A DNA stretch of 64,000 nt from Olsenella uli. GTDB lineage: Bacteria > Actinomycetota > Coriobacteriia > Coriobacteriales > Atopobiaceae. Positions 53,483-64,000 of this stretch are shown here, piece after piece. The stretch spans positions 186,001-250,000 of the forward strand of contig NZ_JACJJK010000004.1 in NCBI RefSeq assembly GCF_016899935.1. Reading direction: 5' to 3'. The notes beneath the pieces are model-generated. The model made no database searches. It was given only the letters and a program-made list of their open reading frames with translations, and was not told where the DNA came from. Position numbers and translations under genes: made by a program. The number at the start of each line of letters is the position of its first letter. Positions within the stretch are counted from its first letter, which is position 1.

Positions 53483-54291
53483 TCTTGAATCCTCTGGACA
53501 GCCTGGGAGACGAGGTCAACGAGCTCGTTTCGAGCTTCACGTCTCAGCCGATCGCGGGGTCGCTCGACACCGTCGGCTTCACGCAGTACTCGTTCTGGTT
53601 CGCCGTCGCGGTCGTGCTCATGCTCGTCGCGCTCTTCGTCTTCAAGAAGAAGCAGTCCGCGAGCCTCGTGCCGCAGGGCGTCTTCGTGAACGGCATGGAG
53701 TACCTCGTCGAGTTCGTCCGTGACGACATGTGCAAGGGCCTGCTCGGCGACTCGTGGAAGAGGCACTTCCCGTTCATCGCCACGACCTTCCTCGTGGTGC
53801 TCGCCAACAACATCGTGGGCATCATCCCGGGCTGCAAGCCGGGTACCGGCACCATCTCCACCACCGCCGCGCTCGCGCTCTGCTCGTTCGTCTACTTCAT
53901 CGCGTGCGGCATCAAGAAGAAGGGCGCGCTCGGCTACGCCAAGAGCCTCGCGCCGGCGGGCGTGGCCTTCCCGCTCAACGCCCTCGTGTGGCTGATCGAG
54001 GTCTTCTCCACGATCCTGCGCCTCATCACCCTCGCCGTCCGACTCTTCTGCAACCTTTTCGCGGGCCACGTGGTCATGGGCACCTTCGCGATTCTGGCCT
54101 CGCTCTTCTTCGAGCCCATGGTGCAGGCCTTCTCGGTCGCCACCGCCGTGCAGGCGGGCGCGTCGGTCCTGTGGGTGGGCATCCTGCTCGTCATCTACGT
54201 CGTGGAGATCATGGTGGCCGCCATCCAGGCCTACGTCTTCGCGCTTCTCTCCGCCGTCTACATCCAGATCGCCGAGTCCGAGGAGGAGTAG
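53479..54291 (+). CDS. atpB: ATP synthase subunit a
   Basis: A 270-residue membrane subunit forming the proton half-channels. It has several membrane helices and the conserved arginine in the helix LIEVFSTILRLITLAVRLFC (LAVRLFCNLFAGH), which faces the c-ring carboxylate. An extra segment of about 45 residues precedes the first helix. ATG 53479 overlaps the AtpI-like stop, with GGGGAAGG upstream. atpE follows after 110 bp with its own good ribosome binding site. Confidence 0.96.
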   Translation: MILNPLDSLGDEVNELVSSFTSQPIAGSLDTVGFTQYSFWFAVAVVLMLVALFVFKKKQSASLVPQGVFVNGMEYLVEFVRDDMCKGLLGDSWKRHFPFIATTFLVVLANNIVGIIPGCKPGTGTISTTAALALCSFVYFIACGIKKKGALGYAKSLAPAGVAFPLNALVWLIEVFSTILRLITLAVRLFCNLFAGHVVMGTFAILASLFFEPMVQAFSVATAVQAGASVLWVGILLVIYVVEIMVAAIQAYVFALLSAVYIQIAESEEE

Positions 54292-54401
54292 GCGAGAAGT
54301 TCGGCAACTCGCGGGCGCCCGCCCGCTGAGGAATAGCACGTTGGTTTGAAACTCGCCCCTATCACACAGGCTCAAGCGGGGCGAATGTCAAAGGAGGAAC
54401 A

Positions 54402-54605
54402 GTGGGAGCTCTCGGTGTCGTTGGTTATGGTCTCGGCGTTATCGGCGCGGGCATCGGCATTGGCCTGGCCGCCAGTGGCGTCGCGCAGGGCATGGCGCGT
54501 CAGCCTGAGGTCCAGGGCCGTCTGTTCACGGTCTTCATCCTGGGCTCGGCCTTCGTCGAGGCCCTCGCCCTCATCGGCTTCGTCGTCAGCCTCATCGTCA
54601 AGTAG
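54402..54605 (+). CDS. atpE: ATP synthase subunit c
   Basis: A 67-residue hairpin proteolipid that forms the rotor ring. It has the N-terminal glycine-rich helix GALGVVGYGLGVIGAGIGIG, the polar loop ARQPEVQGR and the carboxylate Glu in FVEALALIGFVVSLI. Sodium-type c-subunits have Gln and a Ser-Thr pair near these places; they are absent, so a proton ring is likely. GTG 54402 follows AAAGGAGGAACA, one of the best ribosome binding sites in the operon, which suits the high copy number of c. Confidence 0.95.
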   Translation: MGALGVVGYGLGVIGAGIGIGLAASGVAQGMARQPEVQGRLFTVFILGSAFVEALALIGFVVSLIVK

Positions 54606-54636
54606 CGCTGTCGCACGTTTCCGAGTGGAGGCAAGC

Positions 54637-55242
54637 ATGAAGAACACTGTCACAAGGCTGCTTGCGCATGCGGGCGTCATCGCCGGTGCCGTCCTCGCGA
54701 CGCCCGCCGTGGCGTTCGCCGAGGAGTCGGCGGTCGGCCCCGACATCCTGATTCCCAAGATGGCGGAGTTCATCCCCGCGCTCATCGCCTTCCTCGTCAT
54801 CCTCGCCGTGCTCGCCAAGCTCGTGTGGCCGCCGGTGCTGGAGATGATGGAGAAGCGCCAGCAGAAGATCCAGGAGGACCTCGACGCCGCCGAGCGCTCC
54901 AAGGTCAAGGCGGCCGAGGAGGCCAAGGGCTACGAGGCCAAGATCCTCGAGGCGCACCACGAGGCCGACGCCATCGTCGCCAAGGCCAAGAAGGAGGCCG
55001 AGGAGGTCCGCTCCGCGGTGCTCGCCAAGGCCCAGCGCGAGGCGGCCGACATCATCGCCAAGGCCCACGGCGCCGTGGACTCCGAGCGCCACAAGGCCAT
55101 GATCGAGCTCTCCAGCTCCGTCGTGGATCTCTCCGTGGAGATCGCGAGCAAGATCATCGGCAACGACCTCTCCGAGGAGGAGCAGCGCCGTCTGGCCGAG
55201 AAGTACCTCGCGGAAGTGGGAACCCCCGATGAGCAGCGCTAG
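54637..55242 (+). CDS. atpF: ATP synthase subunit b with a signal-peptide-like N-terminus
   Basis: A 201-residue peripheral stalk subunit. The main membrane helix is at about 45-65 (FIPALIAFLVILAVLAKLVW), followed by a long charged coiled coil and a C-terminal region that binds delta. Before it is a second hydrophobic segment (LLAHAGVIAGAVLATPAVAFA, about 8-28) with a signal-peptide-like end and then an acidic stretch; model b subunits have only one helix. It may be cleaved or form an extra helix. ATG 54637 follows GAGTGGAGGC. Confidence 0.95.
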   Translation: MKNTVTRLLAHAGVIAGAVLATPAVAFAEESAVGPDILIPKMAEFIPALIAFLVILAVLAKLVWPPVLEMMEKRQQKIQEDLDAAERSKVKAAEEAKGYEAKILEAHHEADAIVAKAKKEAEEVRSAVLAKAQREAADIIAKAHGAVDSERHKAMIELSSSVVDLSVEIASKIIGNDLSEEEQRRLAEKYLAEVGTPDEQR

Positions 55243-55705
55243 GCGGGTGGACGCCGAGAAGGTCGAGGCGTACACGCGGGCCCTCCTGGAGGCCGCCCGC
55301 TCCGAGGGCCGCGCCAACGCGGACCTCGTCCAGTGGCAGCACGCCCAGAAGTTCACGCCCGAGGTGCTGGAGACCCTCGCCGCCATGCAGCGCGAGGACG
55401 ACCTCGGCCTCGTGGAGGCGGTCGCCAAGCACTACAAGGAGCTGCTCGACGCGCAGGACACCACGGTCTCCGTGACCGTGACCACCGCCGTGCCCATGGA
55501 CGACGAGCTACGCACCAAGGTGCGCGCCAAGACCGAGAAGGACCTCAACGCCCCGGTCTACCTCGTCGAGCGCGTGGACCCGGCGATCATCGGCGGCATC
55601 ATGCTCGAGGTGCGCGGCAAGCGCTACGACGCCTCCGTGCGTGCCCAGCTGGCCAACATCCGCAAGACCCTCTCGTCTACCTTCATCGAAGGCGAGGAAC
55701 GCTAA
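55229..55705 (+). CDS. atpH: ATP synthase subunit delta
   Basis: A 158-residue stator subunit linking F1 to the b stalk. It shows the N-terminal helix bundle YTRALLEAARSEG and the C-terminal strand pair TVSVTVTTAVPMDDELRTKV and DPAIIGGIMLEVRGKRYDAS. ATG 55229 overlaps the atpF end by 14 nt. It is shorter than the usual 175-180 residues, mainly in the middle helices. The stop abuts the atpA ATG directly. Confidence 0.94.
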   Translation: MSSARRVDAEKVEAYTRALLEAARSEGRANADLVQWQHAQKFTPEVLETLAAMQREDDLGLVEAVAKHYKELLDAQDTTVSVTVTTAVPMDDELRTKVRAKTEKDLNAPVYLVERVDPAIIGGIMLEVRGKRYDASVRAQLANIRKTLSSTFIEGEER

Positions 55706-57370
55706 ATGGAAACCATCAGCTCCGAGAAGATCATGAGCACGCTGCGCGAGGAGCTCGCGCAGATCAACGCCACGGTCGACCGCCAGGAGGCCTCGGTCGT
55801 CACCGAGGTCGCCGACGGCATCGCGCGCATCTCGGGCCTCAAGACCGCCATGGCCGGCGAGCTGCTCAAGCTCACGAGCTCTACCACCGGCCTCGACGTT
55901 TACGGCCTGGTCCAGAACCTCGACCAGGACGACGTGGGCGCGGTCCTCTTCGGCGACGCCGAGGAGATCAAGGAGGGCGACGAGTGCCGCACCACCGGGC
56001 GCGTCATGGACATCCCGGTCGGCCACGCCATGCTCGGCCGCGTGGTGAACCCGCTCGGCCAGCCGATCGACGGCCTCGGCCCGATCAACGCCACCCACCG
56101 TCGCCCGATCGAGTTCAAGGCCCCTGGCATCATGGACCGTCAGCCGGTGTGCGAGCCCGTCCAGACGGGGCTTCTCGCCATCGACGCGATGGTGCCCATC
56201 GGCCGAGGCCAGCGCGAGCTCATCATCGGCGACCGCAAGACGGGCAAGACGGCCATCGCGATCGACGCCATCGTCAACCAGCGCGACACCGACATGATCT
56301 GCATCTACGTGGCCATCGGCCAGAAGGCCTCCACGGTCGCCGGCATCCGCGAGTCGCTCGCGCAGCACGGCGTCCTGGACAAGACCGTCATCGTCTCCGC
56401 CACGGCCGCCGAGTCCGCGCCGATGCAGTACATCGCGCCGATGGCCGGCGCCGCGATCGGCGAGTACTTCATGTACAACGACGAGCACGGCAACCCCGCC
56501 GACGCCGAGCACCCCGGCGGCCACGTCCTGGTGGTCTACGACGACCTCTCCAAGCAGGCCGTCGCCTACCGTCAGATGTCGCTGACGCTGCACCGTCCGC
56601 CCGGACGCGAGGCCTACCCCGGCGACATCTTCTACCTGCACAGCCGCTTGCTCGAGCGCGCCTGCAAGCTCTCCGACGCCAACGGCGGCGGCTCGCTCAC
56701 GGCGCTCCCGATCATCGAGACGCAGGAGGGCGACGTCTCCGCCTACATCCCCACGAACGTGATCTCCATCACGGACGGCCAGATCTACCTGCAGTCCAAC
56801 CTCTTCTTCCAGGGCCAGCGCCCCGCCGTCGACGTGGGCATCTCCGTCTCGCGCGTGGGCGGCGACGCCCAGATCAAGGCCATGAAGCAGGTCGTGGGCA
56901 CGCTGCGCCTGGACCTGGCGGCCTACCGCGAGAAGCAGGCCTTCTCGCAGTTCGGCTCCGACCTCGACGCCACGACGCAGTACCAGCTCAACCACGGCGC
57001 CCACGTCATGGAGATGCTCAAGCAGCAGCGCTTCTCGGCGCTCGACGTCCGCGACCAGGTCATCGCGATCTTTGCCGCCAAGGAGGACTTCCTCGACGAC
57101 ATCGACCTCGAGAACGTGACGCTCTTCCGCGACGGGCTCGCCAAGTACATGTCCGAGCACTGCCCCAAGCTGCGCTCCTCGGTCATGAAGGGCAAGATCG
57201 ACGACGCCACGGCCTCGCGCCTGCGCGGCCGCATCGCCCGCTACAAGAAGCTCTTCCTTGCCGAGCACCCCAACCGCAAGCGCCTCGAAGACGTGGAGCA
57301 GGCCGCCGAGGACACCGTCGCCGCGCCGCCCGAGGGCGGCCACGAGCCGCTGGACGGTCAGGGGAAGTAG
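55706..57370 (+). CDS. atpA: ATP synthase subunit alpha
   Basis: A 554-residue noncatalytic nucleotide-binding subunit of F1. It shows [36 protein letters not shown], Walker A GDRKTGKT near 174-181, [14 protein letters not shown] and [12 protein letters not shown]. The last 30 residues ([15 protein letters not shown]) extend past the normal end. ATG 55706 starts on the base following the atpH stop; GAAGGCGAGGAACGC is the ribosome binding site. Confidence 0.97.
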   Translation: METISSEKIMSTLREELAQINATVDRQEASVVTEVADGIARISGLKTAMAGELLKLTSSTTGLDVYGLVQNLDQDDVGAVLFGDAEEIKEGDECRTTGRVMDIPVGHAMLGRVVNPLGQPIDGLGPINATHRRPIEFKAPGIMDRQPVCEPVQTGLLAIDAMVPIGRGQRELIIGDRKTGKTAIAIDAIVNQRDTDMICIYVAIGQKASTVAGIRESLAQHGVLDKTVIVSATAAESAPMQYIAPMAGAAIGEYFMYNDEHGNPADAEHPGGHVLVVYDDLSKQAVAYRQMSLTLHRPPGREAYPGDIFYLHSRLLERACKLSDANGGGSLTALPIIETQEGDVSAYIPTNVISITDGQIYLQSNLFFQGQRPAVDVGISVSRVGGDAQIKAMKQVVGTLRLDLAAYREKQAFSQFGSDLDATTQYQLNHGAHVMEMLKQQRFSALDVRDQVIAIFAAKEDFLDDIDLENVTLFRDGLAKYMSEHCPKLRSSVMKGKIDDATASRLRGRIARYKKLFLAEHPNRKRLEDVEQAAEDTVAAPPEGGHEPLDGQGK

Positions 57371-57373
57371 ACC

Positions 57374-59775
<2,402 letters not shown>

Positions 59776-59779
59776 GCCC

Positions 59780-60202
59780 ATGGCCGAGCTCAACTGCCAG
59801 TTCGTGCGCCCCGACCGGCTGCTCTTCGACGGGCCGGTCGCCAACCTCGTGCTCGTCACCTACGCGGGCGAGCTCGGGATCTGGCCCGGCCACGCGCCGG
59901 AGATCGTGGCGCTCGGCGACGGCGTGGTGCGCATGCGCACCCGGCAGGAGGACGGCGGGCACGAGTACGACGTCGTCGTCTCCGGCGGCTACGCCGAGAT
60001 CGACAACGACGGCGTCATCATTCTCGCCGACCACGCCCGCCGCACCGACGACATCGACCCCGACGTCGTGCGCCGTACGCGTGACGAGGCGATTGAGGCC
60101 CTCGACGGGATTGGCGAGGGCGACCATCGTGCGGCATACTATGAGAAGAAGATCCGGTGGTGCAACCTCCTGCTCAAGCATGCGGCGGGGGGCGCCGCGT
60201 AG
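59780..60202 (+). CDS. atpC: ATP synthase subunit epsilon
   Basis: A 140-residue subunit with the N-terminal beta barrel (LLFDGPVANLVLVTYAGELG, IWPGHAPEIVALGDGVVRM, VVVSGGYAEIDNDGVIILAD) and a C-terminal helical part (DPDVVRRTRDEAIEAL) that can restrain rotation. ATG 59780 follows GGGGAGTAGGCCC. It is the last atp gene; murA follows after 20 bp with no terminator, so murA may share the transcript. Confidence 0.93.
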   Translation: MAELNCQFVRPDRLLFDGPVANLVLVTYAGELGIWPGHAPEIVALGDGVVRMRTRQEDGGHEYDVVVSGGYAEIDNDGVIILADHARRTDDIDPDVVRRTRDEAIEALDGIGEGDHRAAYYEKKIRWCNLLLKHAAGGAA

Positions 60203-60222
60203 CAGCTGAGCACGGAGGACGC

Positions 60223-61497
60223 ATGGAAGTCATTCAGATCGAGGGCGGTCACCGCATCACGGGCGAGGTGAGCGTCGAGGGCGCCAAGAACTCGGCGCTC
60301 AAGCTCATGGCCGCCACCATCATGGCGCCCGGCGTCACCACGCTCACCAACGTCCCCAACATCGCGGACGTGCACGTGATGGGCAAGGTCCTCAAGAACA
60401 TCGGCGCCCGGATCGAGGTCGTCAACGAGCACGAGCTCCGGATCGACACCGGGGGCGTCGACTCCTGGGAGACCCCCTATCACCTGGTCGCGCAGATGCG
60501 CGCCTCCACGGCGGTCCTCGGCCCGCTGCTCTCGCGCTTCGGCCGCGCGATCGTGGCCATGCCGGGCGGCTGCAACATCGGCGCGCGCAGCATCGACATG
60601 CACATCCTCGGCCTCGAGGCGCTCGGCGTCGAGTTTGCGGTCAAGCACGGCAACATCCACGCGAGCGCGCCGCACGGGCTCGTCGGCAACACGGTGACGC
60701 TCAACTTCGCCAGCGTGGGCGCCACGGAGAACCTGATGATGGCCTCGGTCTTCGCCAAGGGCGTCACCACGATCGACAACGCCGCCCGCGAGCCCGAGAT
60801 CGTCGACCTCGCCAACCTCCTCAACGAGATGGGCGCCAAGATCTCCGGCGCGGGCTCCCCCGTGATTGAGATCGAGGGCGTCTCCGAGCTCCACCCGGTC
60901 ACCCACCGCGTGGTGGGGGACCGCATCGAGGCGGGGACGTTCCTCGCCATCGGCGGCCTCACGGGCGAGCCGGTCACCGTGCGCGGCTTCGCGCCGCTGC
61001 ACCTGGGCCTCGTGCTCAAGAAGTACGAGCAGATGGGCATCTCGATCGAGCGCGGGACCAACTGGTGCCGCGCCTGGCGCGACCGCCCGCTCGTCCCCAC
61101 GGACATCCAGACGCTGCCCTTCCCGGGCTTCCCCACGGACATGCAGGCGCAGACCATGACGCTGCTCGCCCTCGCCAAGGGGAGCTGCGTCATCACCGAG
61201 AACATCTTCGAGAACCGCTTCATGCTCGCGAGCGAGCTCACGCGCATGGGCGCCGACATCGCGATCGAGGGGCACCACGCCATCGTCCACGGCGTCGACG
61301 GGTTCTCCGGCACCCAGGTGAAGTCGCCCGACCTGCGCGGCGGCGCCGCCCTCGTCATGGCGGGCCTCGTCGCGGACGGCATCACCACGGTCTCCCAGAT
61401 TCACCACATCGACCGGGGCTACGAGGGCTTCGTCGAGAAGCTCGCCTCGCTCGGCGCGCGCATCAGGCGCACGGACCTTCCCGACGAGGAGGAGTAG
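60223..61497 (+). CDS. murA: UDP-N-acetylglucosamine 1-carboxyvinyltransferase MurA
   Basis: A 424-residue enzyme for the first committed step of peptidoglycan synthesis, transferring enolpyruvate from PEP. It shows GEVSVEGAKNSALKLMAAT (with the Lys-Asn pair), the catalytic Cys117 in AMPGGCNIGARSIDMH, HASAPHGLVG and FPTDMQAQTM. The active cysteine is present, so fosfomycin sensitivity at the target is expected; in fosfomycin-insensitive MurA it is Asp. ATG 60223 follows CACGGAGGACGC. It lies 20 bp after atpC, an association seen in other actinobacteria and Gram-positives. Confidence 0.96.
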   Translation: MEVIQIEGGHRITGEVSVEGAKNSALKLMAATIMAPGVTTLTNVPNIADVHVMGKVLKNIGARIEVVNEHELRIDTGGVDSWETPYHLVAQMRASTAVLGPLLSRFGRAIVAMPGGCNIGARSIDMHILGLEALGVEFAVKHGNIHASAPHGLVGNTVTLNFASVGATENLMMASVFAKGVTTIDNAAREPEIVDLANLLNEMGAKISGAGSPVIEIEGVSELHPVTHRVVGDRIEAGTFLAIGGLTGEPVTVRGFAPLHLGLVLKKYEQMGISIERGTNWCRAWRDRPLVPTDIQTLPFPGFPTDMQAQTMTLLALAKGSCVITENIFENRFMLASELTRMGADIAIEGHHAIVHGVDGFSGTQVKSPDLRGGAALVMAGLVADGITTVSQIHHIDRGYEGFVEKLASLGARIRRTDLPDEEE

Positions 61498-61501
61498 GAC
61501 G

Positions 61502-61924
61502 ATGGGCAACTCCGAGCGACGGGACGACCACGCCCTCAGCCGCGCGGGCGAGGACTACCTCGAGGCGATCTACCGCATCTCCCGCGAGGACGCCGCAGGA
61601 GCCTCCGTCCGCTCCGTCGACGTCGCCGAGCGGCTCGGCGTCTCCAAGGCGAGCGTCAACAAGGCTCTCTCCACGCTCAAGGAGGCGGGCATGGTCGAGC
61701 AGAGCCGCTACGGCCGCGTCACGCTCACGCCGGAGGGCGAGAAGTACGCGGCGCTCGTGTGGCGCGCCCACCGCGCCCTGCGCACCTTCCTGGAGTCCGA
61801 CCTCGGGGTCGAGCCCGAGACCGCCGACTCCGAGGCCTGCCTCATGGAGCACGTCCTCTCCGCCGAGACCATGGGTCGCCTGATCAGCTATCTCGAGCGC
61901 CAGGGCATCGTCGTCCCGGAGTAG
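61502..61924 (+). CDS. DtxR/MntR-family metal-dependent regulator
   Basis: A 140-residue iron/manganese-type repressor. It has the N-terminal winged HTH (GEDYLEAIYRISREDAAGAS, VRSVDVAERLGVSKASVNKAL, RVTLTPEGEKYA) and the dimerisation/metal helix ALRTFLESDLGVEPETADSEACLMEHVLSAET (in part ETADSEACLMEHVLS). The metal ligands Glu/Cys-His in SEACLMEHVL and the family's His in the HRALRTFL helix are kept; the SH3-like third domain is missing, as in MntR. ATG 61502 follows GGAGGAGTAGGACG, 4 nt after murA. Confidence 0.9.
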   Translation: MGNSERRDDHALSRAGEDYLEAIYRISREDAAGASVRSVDVAERLGVSKASVNKALSTLKEAGMVEQSRYGRVTLTPEGEKYAALVWRAHRALRTFLESDLGVEPETADSEACLMEHVLSAETMGRLISYLERQGIVVPE

Positions 61925-62056
61925 CGCCTCCCCTTACTGGCGCACGACAGCCGCTGACAGGACGGGCCCTGTATGAAGCGCGGGGCTTGGGGTATGTTGT
62001 GAGTGCCGCCGGGCATTTGACGGCAGCGCACGCACACACGACCCGAAGGGAAGACC

Positions 62057-62962
62057 ATGAAGGCAATCATTCCTGCCGCCGGCCTCGGAACCCGCTTTCT
62101 CCCCGCCACCAAGTGCTCCCCCAAGGAGCTGCTCCCCGTCATCGACAAGCCCGTCATCCAGTACGTCGTCGAGGAGGCCCTCGAGCCTGCGGGCGTCGAC
62201 GGCGTCGTGATCGTCAACTCCCACGAGAAGCCCCAGATCGAGCAGTACTTCTCGGTAGACGAGGGCTTCGAGTCCATGCTGCGCGAGCGCGGCAAGGCCG
62301 CCGAGGCCGAGCGCGTTCACACGGCCTCCTCGCTGCCGGTGTCCTTCGTCTACCAGGACGTGGCGCGCGGGCTCGGACACGCCGTCCTCCAGGCTGCCGA
62401 GAAGATCGACGGGGAGCCCTTCTTCGTCCTTCTCGGCGACTACTTCGTCCCGGGGCGCCAGATGTGCGTCCGCATGGAGGAGGTCTCGCGCGCCCACGGC
62501 GGCGCCTCGGTCATCGCCGTCGCCCCCGTCCCCGCCGACCAGGTGAGCCGCTACGGCATCATCGCCGGCGAGTGCGTCGGCTGCCTCCCCGGCACCGACG
62601 CCGCAGACGAGCAGGAGGGCGCGGTCTGGAAGGTGACGGGCCTGGTCGAGAAGCCCCGTCCCGAGGATGCCCCCTCGCACCTGTTCATCGTCGGGCGCTA
62701 CCTGCTCTCGCCGCGCGTGATGGAGCTGCTTGCCACGCAGGAGCCCGGCGCCGGCAACGAGATTCAGCTGACCGACGCCATGGAGCGCCTGCTCGCCGAG
62801 GAGGAGATGTACGCGCTCGTCGTCGACCCGGCCGAGGGGTGTGACACGGGCACGCCCGCCGCGTGGGCGGCCGTCAACGCCCGGATGGCGCTCGAGGACC
62901 CGTCCCAGCGGGACGCCTTCCTCGAGGCGTTCGGCCCGGAGGGCGCCGCTCGTCTTGGATAA
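62057..62962 (+). CDS. galU: UTP-glucose-1-phosphate uridylyltransferase GalU
   Basis: A 301-residue nucleotidyltransferase that makes UDP-glucose for glycolipids, teichoic acids and polysaccharide. It shows AIIPAAGLGTRFLPATK (3-19), SPKELLPVIDKPVIQYVVEE, a modified DDVL-like block (FVLLGDYFVP), VEKPRPEDAPS, and NEIQLTDAMERLL. The family's usual LLADD reads LLGDY here, with the metal Asp kept. ATG 62057 follows GAAGGGAAGACC. TATGTT at 61993-61998 is a possible -10. The phosphohexomutase start overlaps its stop by 8 nt. Confidence 0.94.
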   Translation: MKAIIPAAGLGTRFLPATKCSPKELLPVIDKPVIQYVVEEALEPAGVDGVVIVNSHEKPQIEQYFSVDEGFESMLRERGKAAEAERVHTASSLPVSFVYQDVARGLGHAVLQAAEKIDGEPFFVLLGDYFVPGRQMCVRMEEVSRAHGGASVIAVAPVPADQVSRYGIIAGECVGCLPGTDAADEQEGAVWKVTGLVEKPRPEDAPSHLFIVGRYLLSPRVMELLATQEPGAGNEIQLTDAMERLLAEEEMYALVVDPAEGCDTGTPAAWAAVNARMALEDPSQRDAFLEAFGPEGAARLG

Positions 62963-64000
62963 GAGGGCGGACATACTTCGCTTTGGCGTCGACGGCTGGC
63001 ACGCCCGCTTCGACGACACCTTCTCGGAGGAGAACGTCGCCCGCATCGCCGACGCGCTCGGGCTGGTCTGGGCCAACGCGTGGCCCGGGGCGACCGTCTA
63101 CGTGGGCTTTGACACGCGCCACGACGCGCGGGAGAACGCCCGGCTCGTCTCCGGCGTGCTCGCGTCGTACGGCCTCGAGGTCAAGATGTCGGACCGTGCG
63201 GTCCCGACCCCGGCCGTCGCCTGGACGTGTGCCCGCGACGAGCGGGCCGTGGGCGCCGTGGTCCTGACGGCGAGCGAGCGCTCCTGCGAGTACGGCGGCG
63301 TGGTCGTGCGCGGCGCCGACGGCGGCCCGATCTCCCCGGAGCTGCTCGACGAGGTCGAGCAGGCCGTCTCGCTCGCCCCCACCGCCGCGCGCGGCGCGTT
63401 CGAGGAGGTTGACCTCGTGAGCGGCTACCTCGCCTCGCTCGCCGCCTGGGTCGACCGCCCCTCCATCGAGGCCGCGCGTCCCAAGGTCGTGGTCGACGCG
63501 ATGTTCGGCGCGGGCACGGGCCACCTCGCGGGCCTGCTCTCCGACCTCGGGTGCGAGGTCGTCGAGATTCACGTGGAGCCGCGCGAGGACTTCGGCGGCA
63601 TCCATCCCGACCCGCGCGACCCGTGGGCGGACTCGTGCGAGCAGGCGGTCGTGGCGCACGGCGCCGACATCGGGCTGCTGCTGGACGGCGACGCCGACCG
63701 GGCGGCGGTCGTGGACGAGGCGGGCAACCTCCTGCCGGCGCGCGTCCTCGTCCCGCTGGTCCTGGGCAACCTCGTGATGGGGCACGGCGCCCACGGCCGC
63801 GTCGTGCGGACGCTGACCTGCTCGGCGTGCATCGAGCGCGAGGCGAGCCGACTGGGGTGCGAGACCACCTCGGTCCCCGTCGGCTTCACGCGCGTCTACC
63901 GGGAGATGCTCGAGCCCGACGTGATCATGGGGGTCGAGGAGTACGGCGGCGTCTGCGTGCCCGCGCACCTGAGGGAGCGCGACGGCCTGCTCGTCTGCCT
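62955..64000 (+). CDS. Phosphohexomutase (phosphomannomutase/phosphoglucomutase), partial
   Basis: The gene runs off the right edge; about 348 codons are present. It shows FGVDGWHARFDDTF at the N-terminus, the catalytic serine loop TASERSCEYGG, the metal loop DGDADRAAVVD and the sugar-binding GVEEYGGV. Typical members have TASHNP, DGDGDR and GEESGH/G, so the serine loop and sugar loop are changed while the phospho-serine and metal aspartates are kept. TTG 62955 is chosen, with GGAGGG 10 nt upstream; it overlaps galU by 8 nt. With galU it probably links glucose-6-phosphate to UDP-glucose, though the substrate loop leaves this open. Confidence 0.85.
   Translation, partial: MDKRADILRFGVDGWHARFDDTFSEENVARIADALGLVWANAWPGATVYVGFDTRHDARENARLVSGVLASYGLEVKMSDRAVPTPAVAWTCARDERAVGAVVLTASERSCEYGGVVVRGADGGPISPELLDEVEQAVSLAPTAARGAFEEVDLVSGYLASLAAWVDRPSIEAARPKVVVDAMFGAGTGHLAGLLSDLGCEVVEIHVEPREDFGGIHPDPRDPWADSCEQAVVAHGADIGLLLDGDADRAAVVDEAGNLLPARVLVPLVLGNLVMGHGAHGRVVRTLTCSACIEREASRLGCETTSVPVGFTRVYREMLEPDVIMGVEEYGGVCVPAHLRERDGLLVC

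Overview
The window is GC-rich, densely coded DNA from a Gram-positive actinobacterium. The best fit is class Coriobacteriia, probably an Olsenella/Atopobiaceae-type genome. This rests on an HspR-type chaperone cluster, a zinc-binding L31 with a long Ala/Lys/Glu tail behind a two-hairpin leader, many GTG/TTG starts, likely leaderless promoters and the overall protein character. It is an inference without a database search.

Layout. 1-2.5 kb: edge of an rRNA methyltransferase gene, a DEAD-box helicase and metA. 2.5-7.5 kb: an HTH protein, a membrane Ser/Thr kinase, a small membrane protein and two lipoproteins; the kinase and the membrane protein share a palindromic operator. 7.5-16.5 kb: an accessory region, visibly less GC-rich. 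It holds an Xre regulator, a tightly coupled four-gene operon (dynamin-like GTPase, HerA-type ATPase, HNH-like nuclease toxin, acidic immunity-like protein), an ATPase relic, a HigBA-type toxin-antitoxin pair and a truncated HicB. 16.6-23.2 kb: AIM24 protein, a four-domain CoA-disulfide-reductase/rhodanese/sulfite-reductase/ferredoxin fusion, HAD phosphatase, NifX-like protein, CbiK-like chelatase and a YfcE phosphoesterase. 23.2-31.8 kb: heat-shock block dnaK-grpE-dnaJ-hspR, clpB and hsp20, with a shared operator ahead of dnaK, clpB and hsp20.

31.8-53.1 kb: housekeeping genes: WalJ-like hydrolase, tilS-hpt-ftsH, aminotransferase, PHP phosphatase, exonuclease III, sirtuin, patatin, folP-folK fusion, a biotin-ligase-like protein, coaX, rpmE, a membrane-anchored protein, prfA-prmC-tsaC-rpiB-glyA-upp and a small membrane protein. 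53.1-60.2 kb: complete F1Fo ATP synthase operon (atpI-like, B E F H A G D C). 60.2-64 kb: murA, a DtxR-family regulator, galU and a phosphohexomutase cut by the right edge.

Between genes there are several repeat families. (a) Ten short perfect or near-perfect palindromes (GGGG-ACTG-CCCC-like cores), often touching start or stop codons. (b) Two about 225-bp elements built from a 25-bp unit in the order forward-forward/reverse-reverse, with exactly 40 bp between paired units. (c) One analogous element with three forward and three reverse units about 31 bp apart. (d) A direct-repeat cluster after metA. A CGAGAAGRAC word also recurs between genes. No tRNA, rRNA, CRISPR array, integrase or transposase was recognised. 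The most novel candidates are the GTPase/HerA/nuclease/immunity operon and the phased inverted repeat elements.
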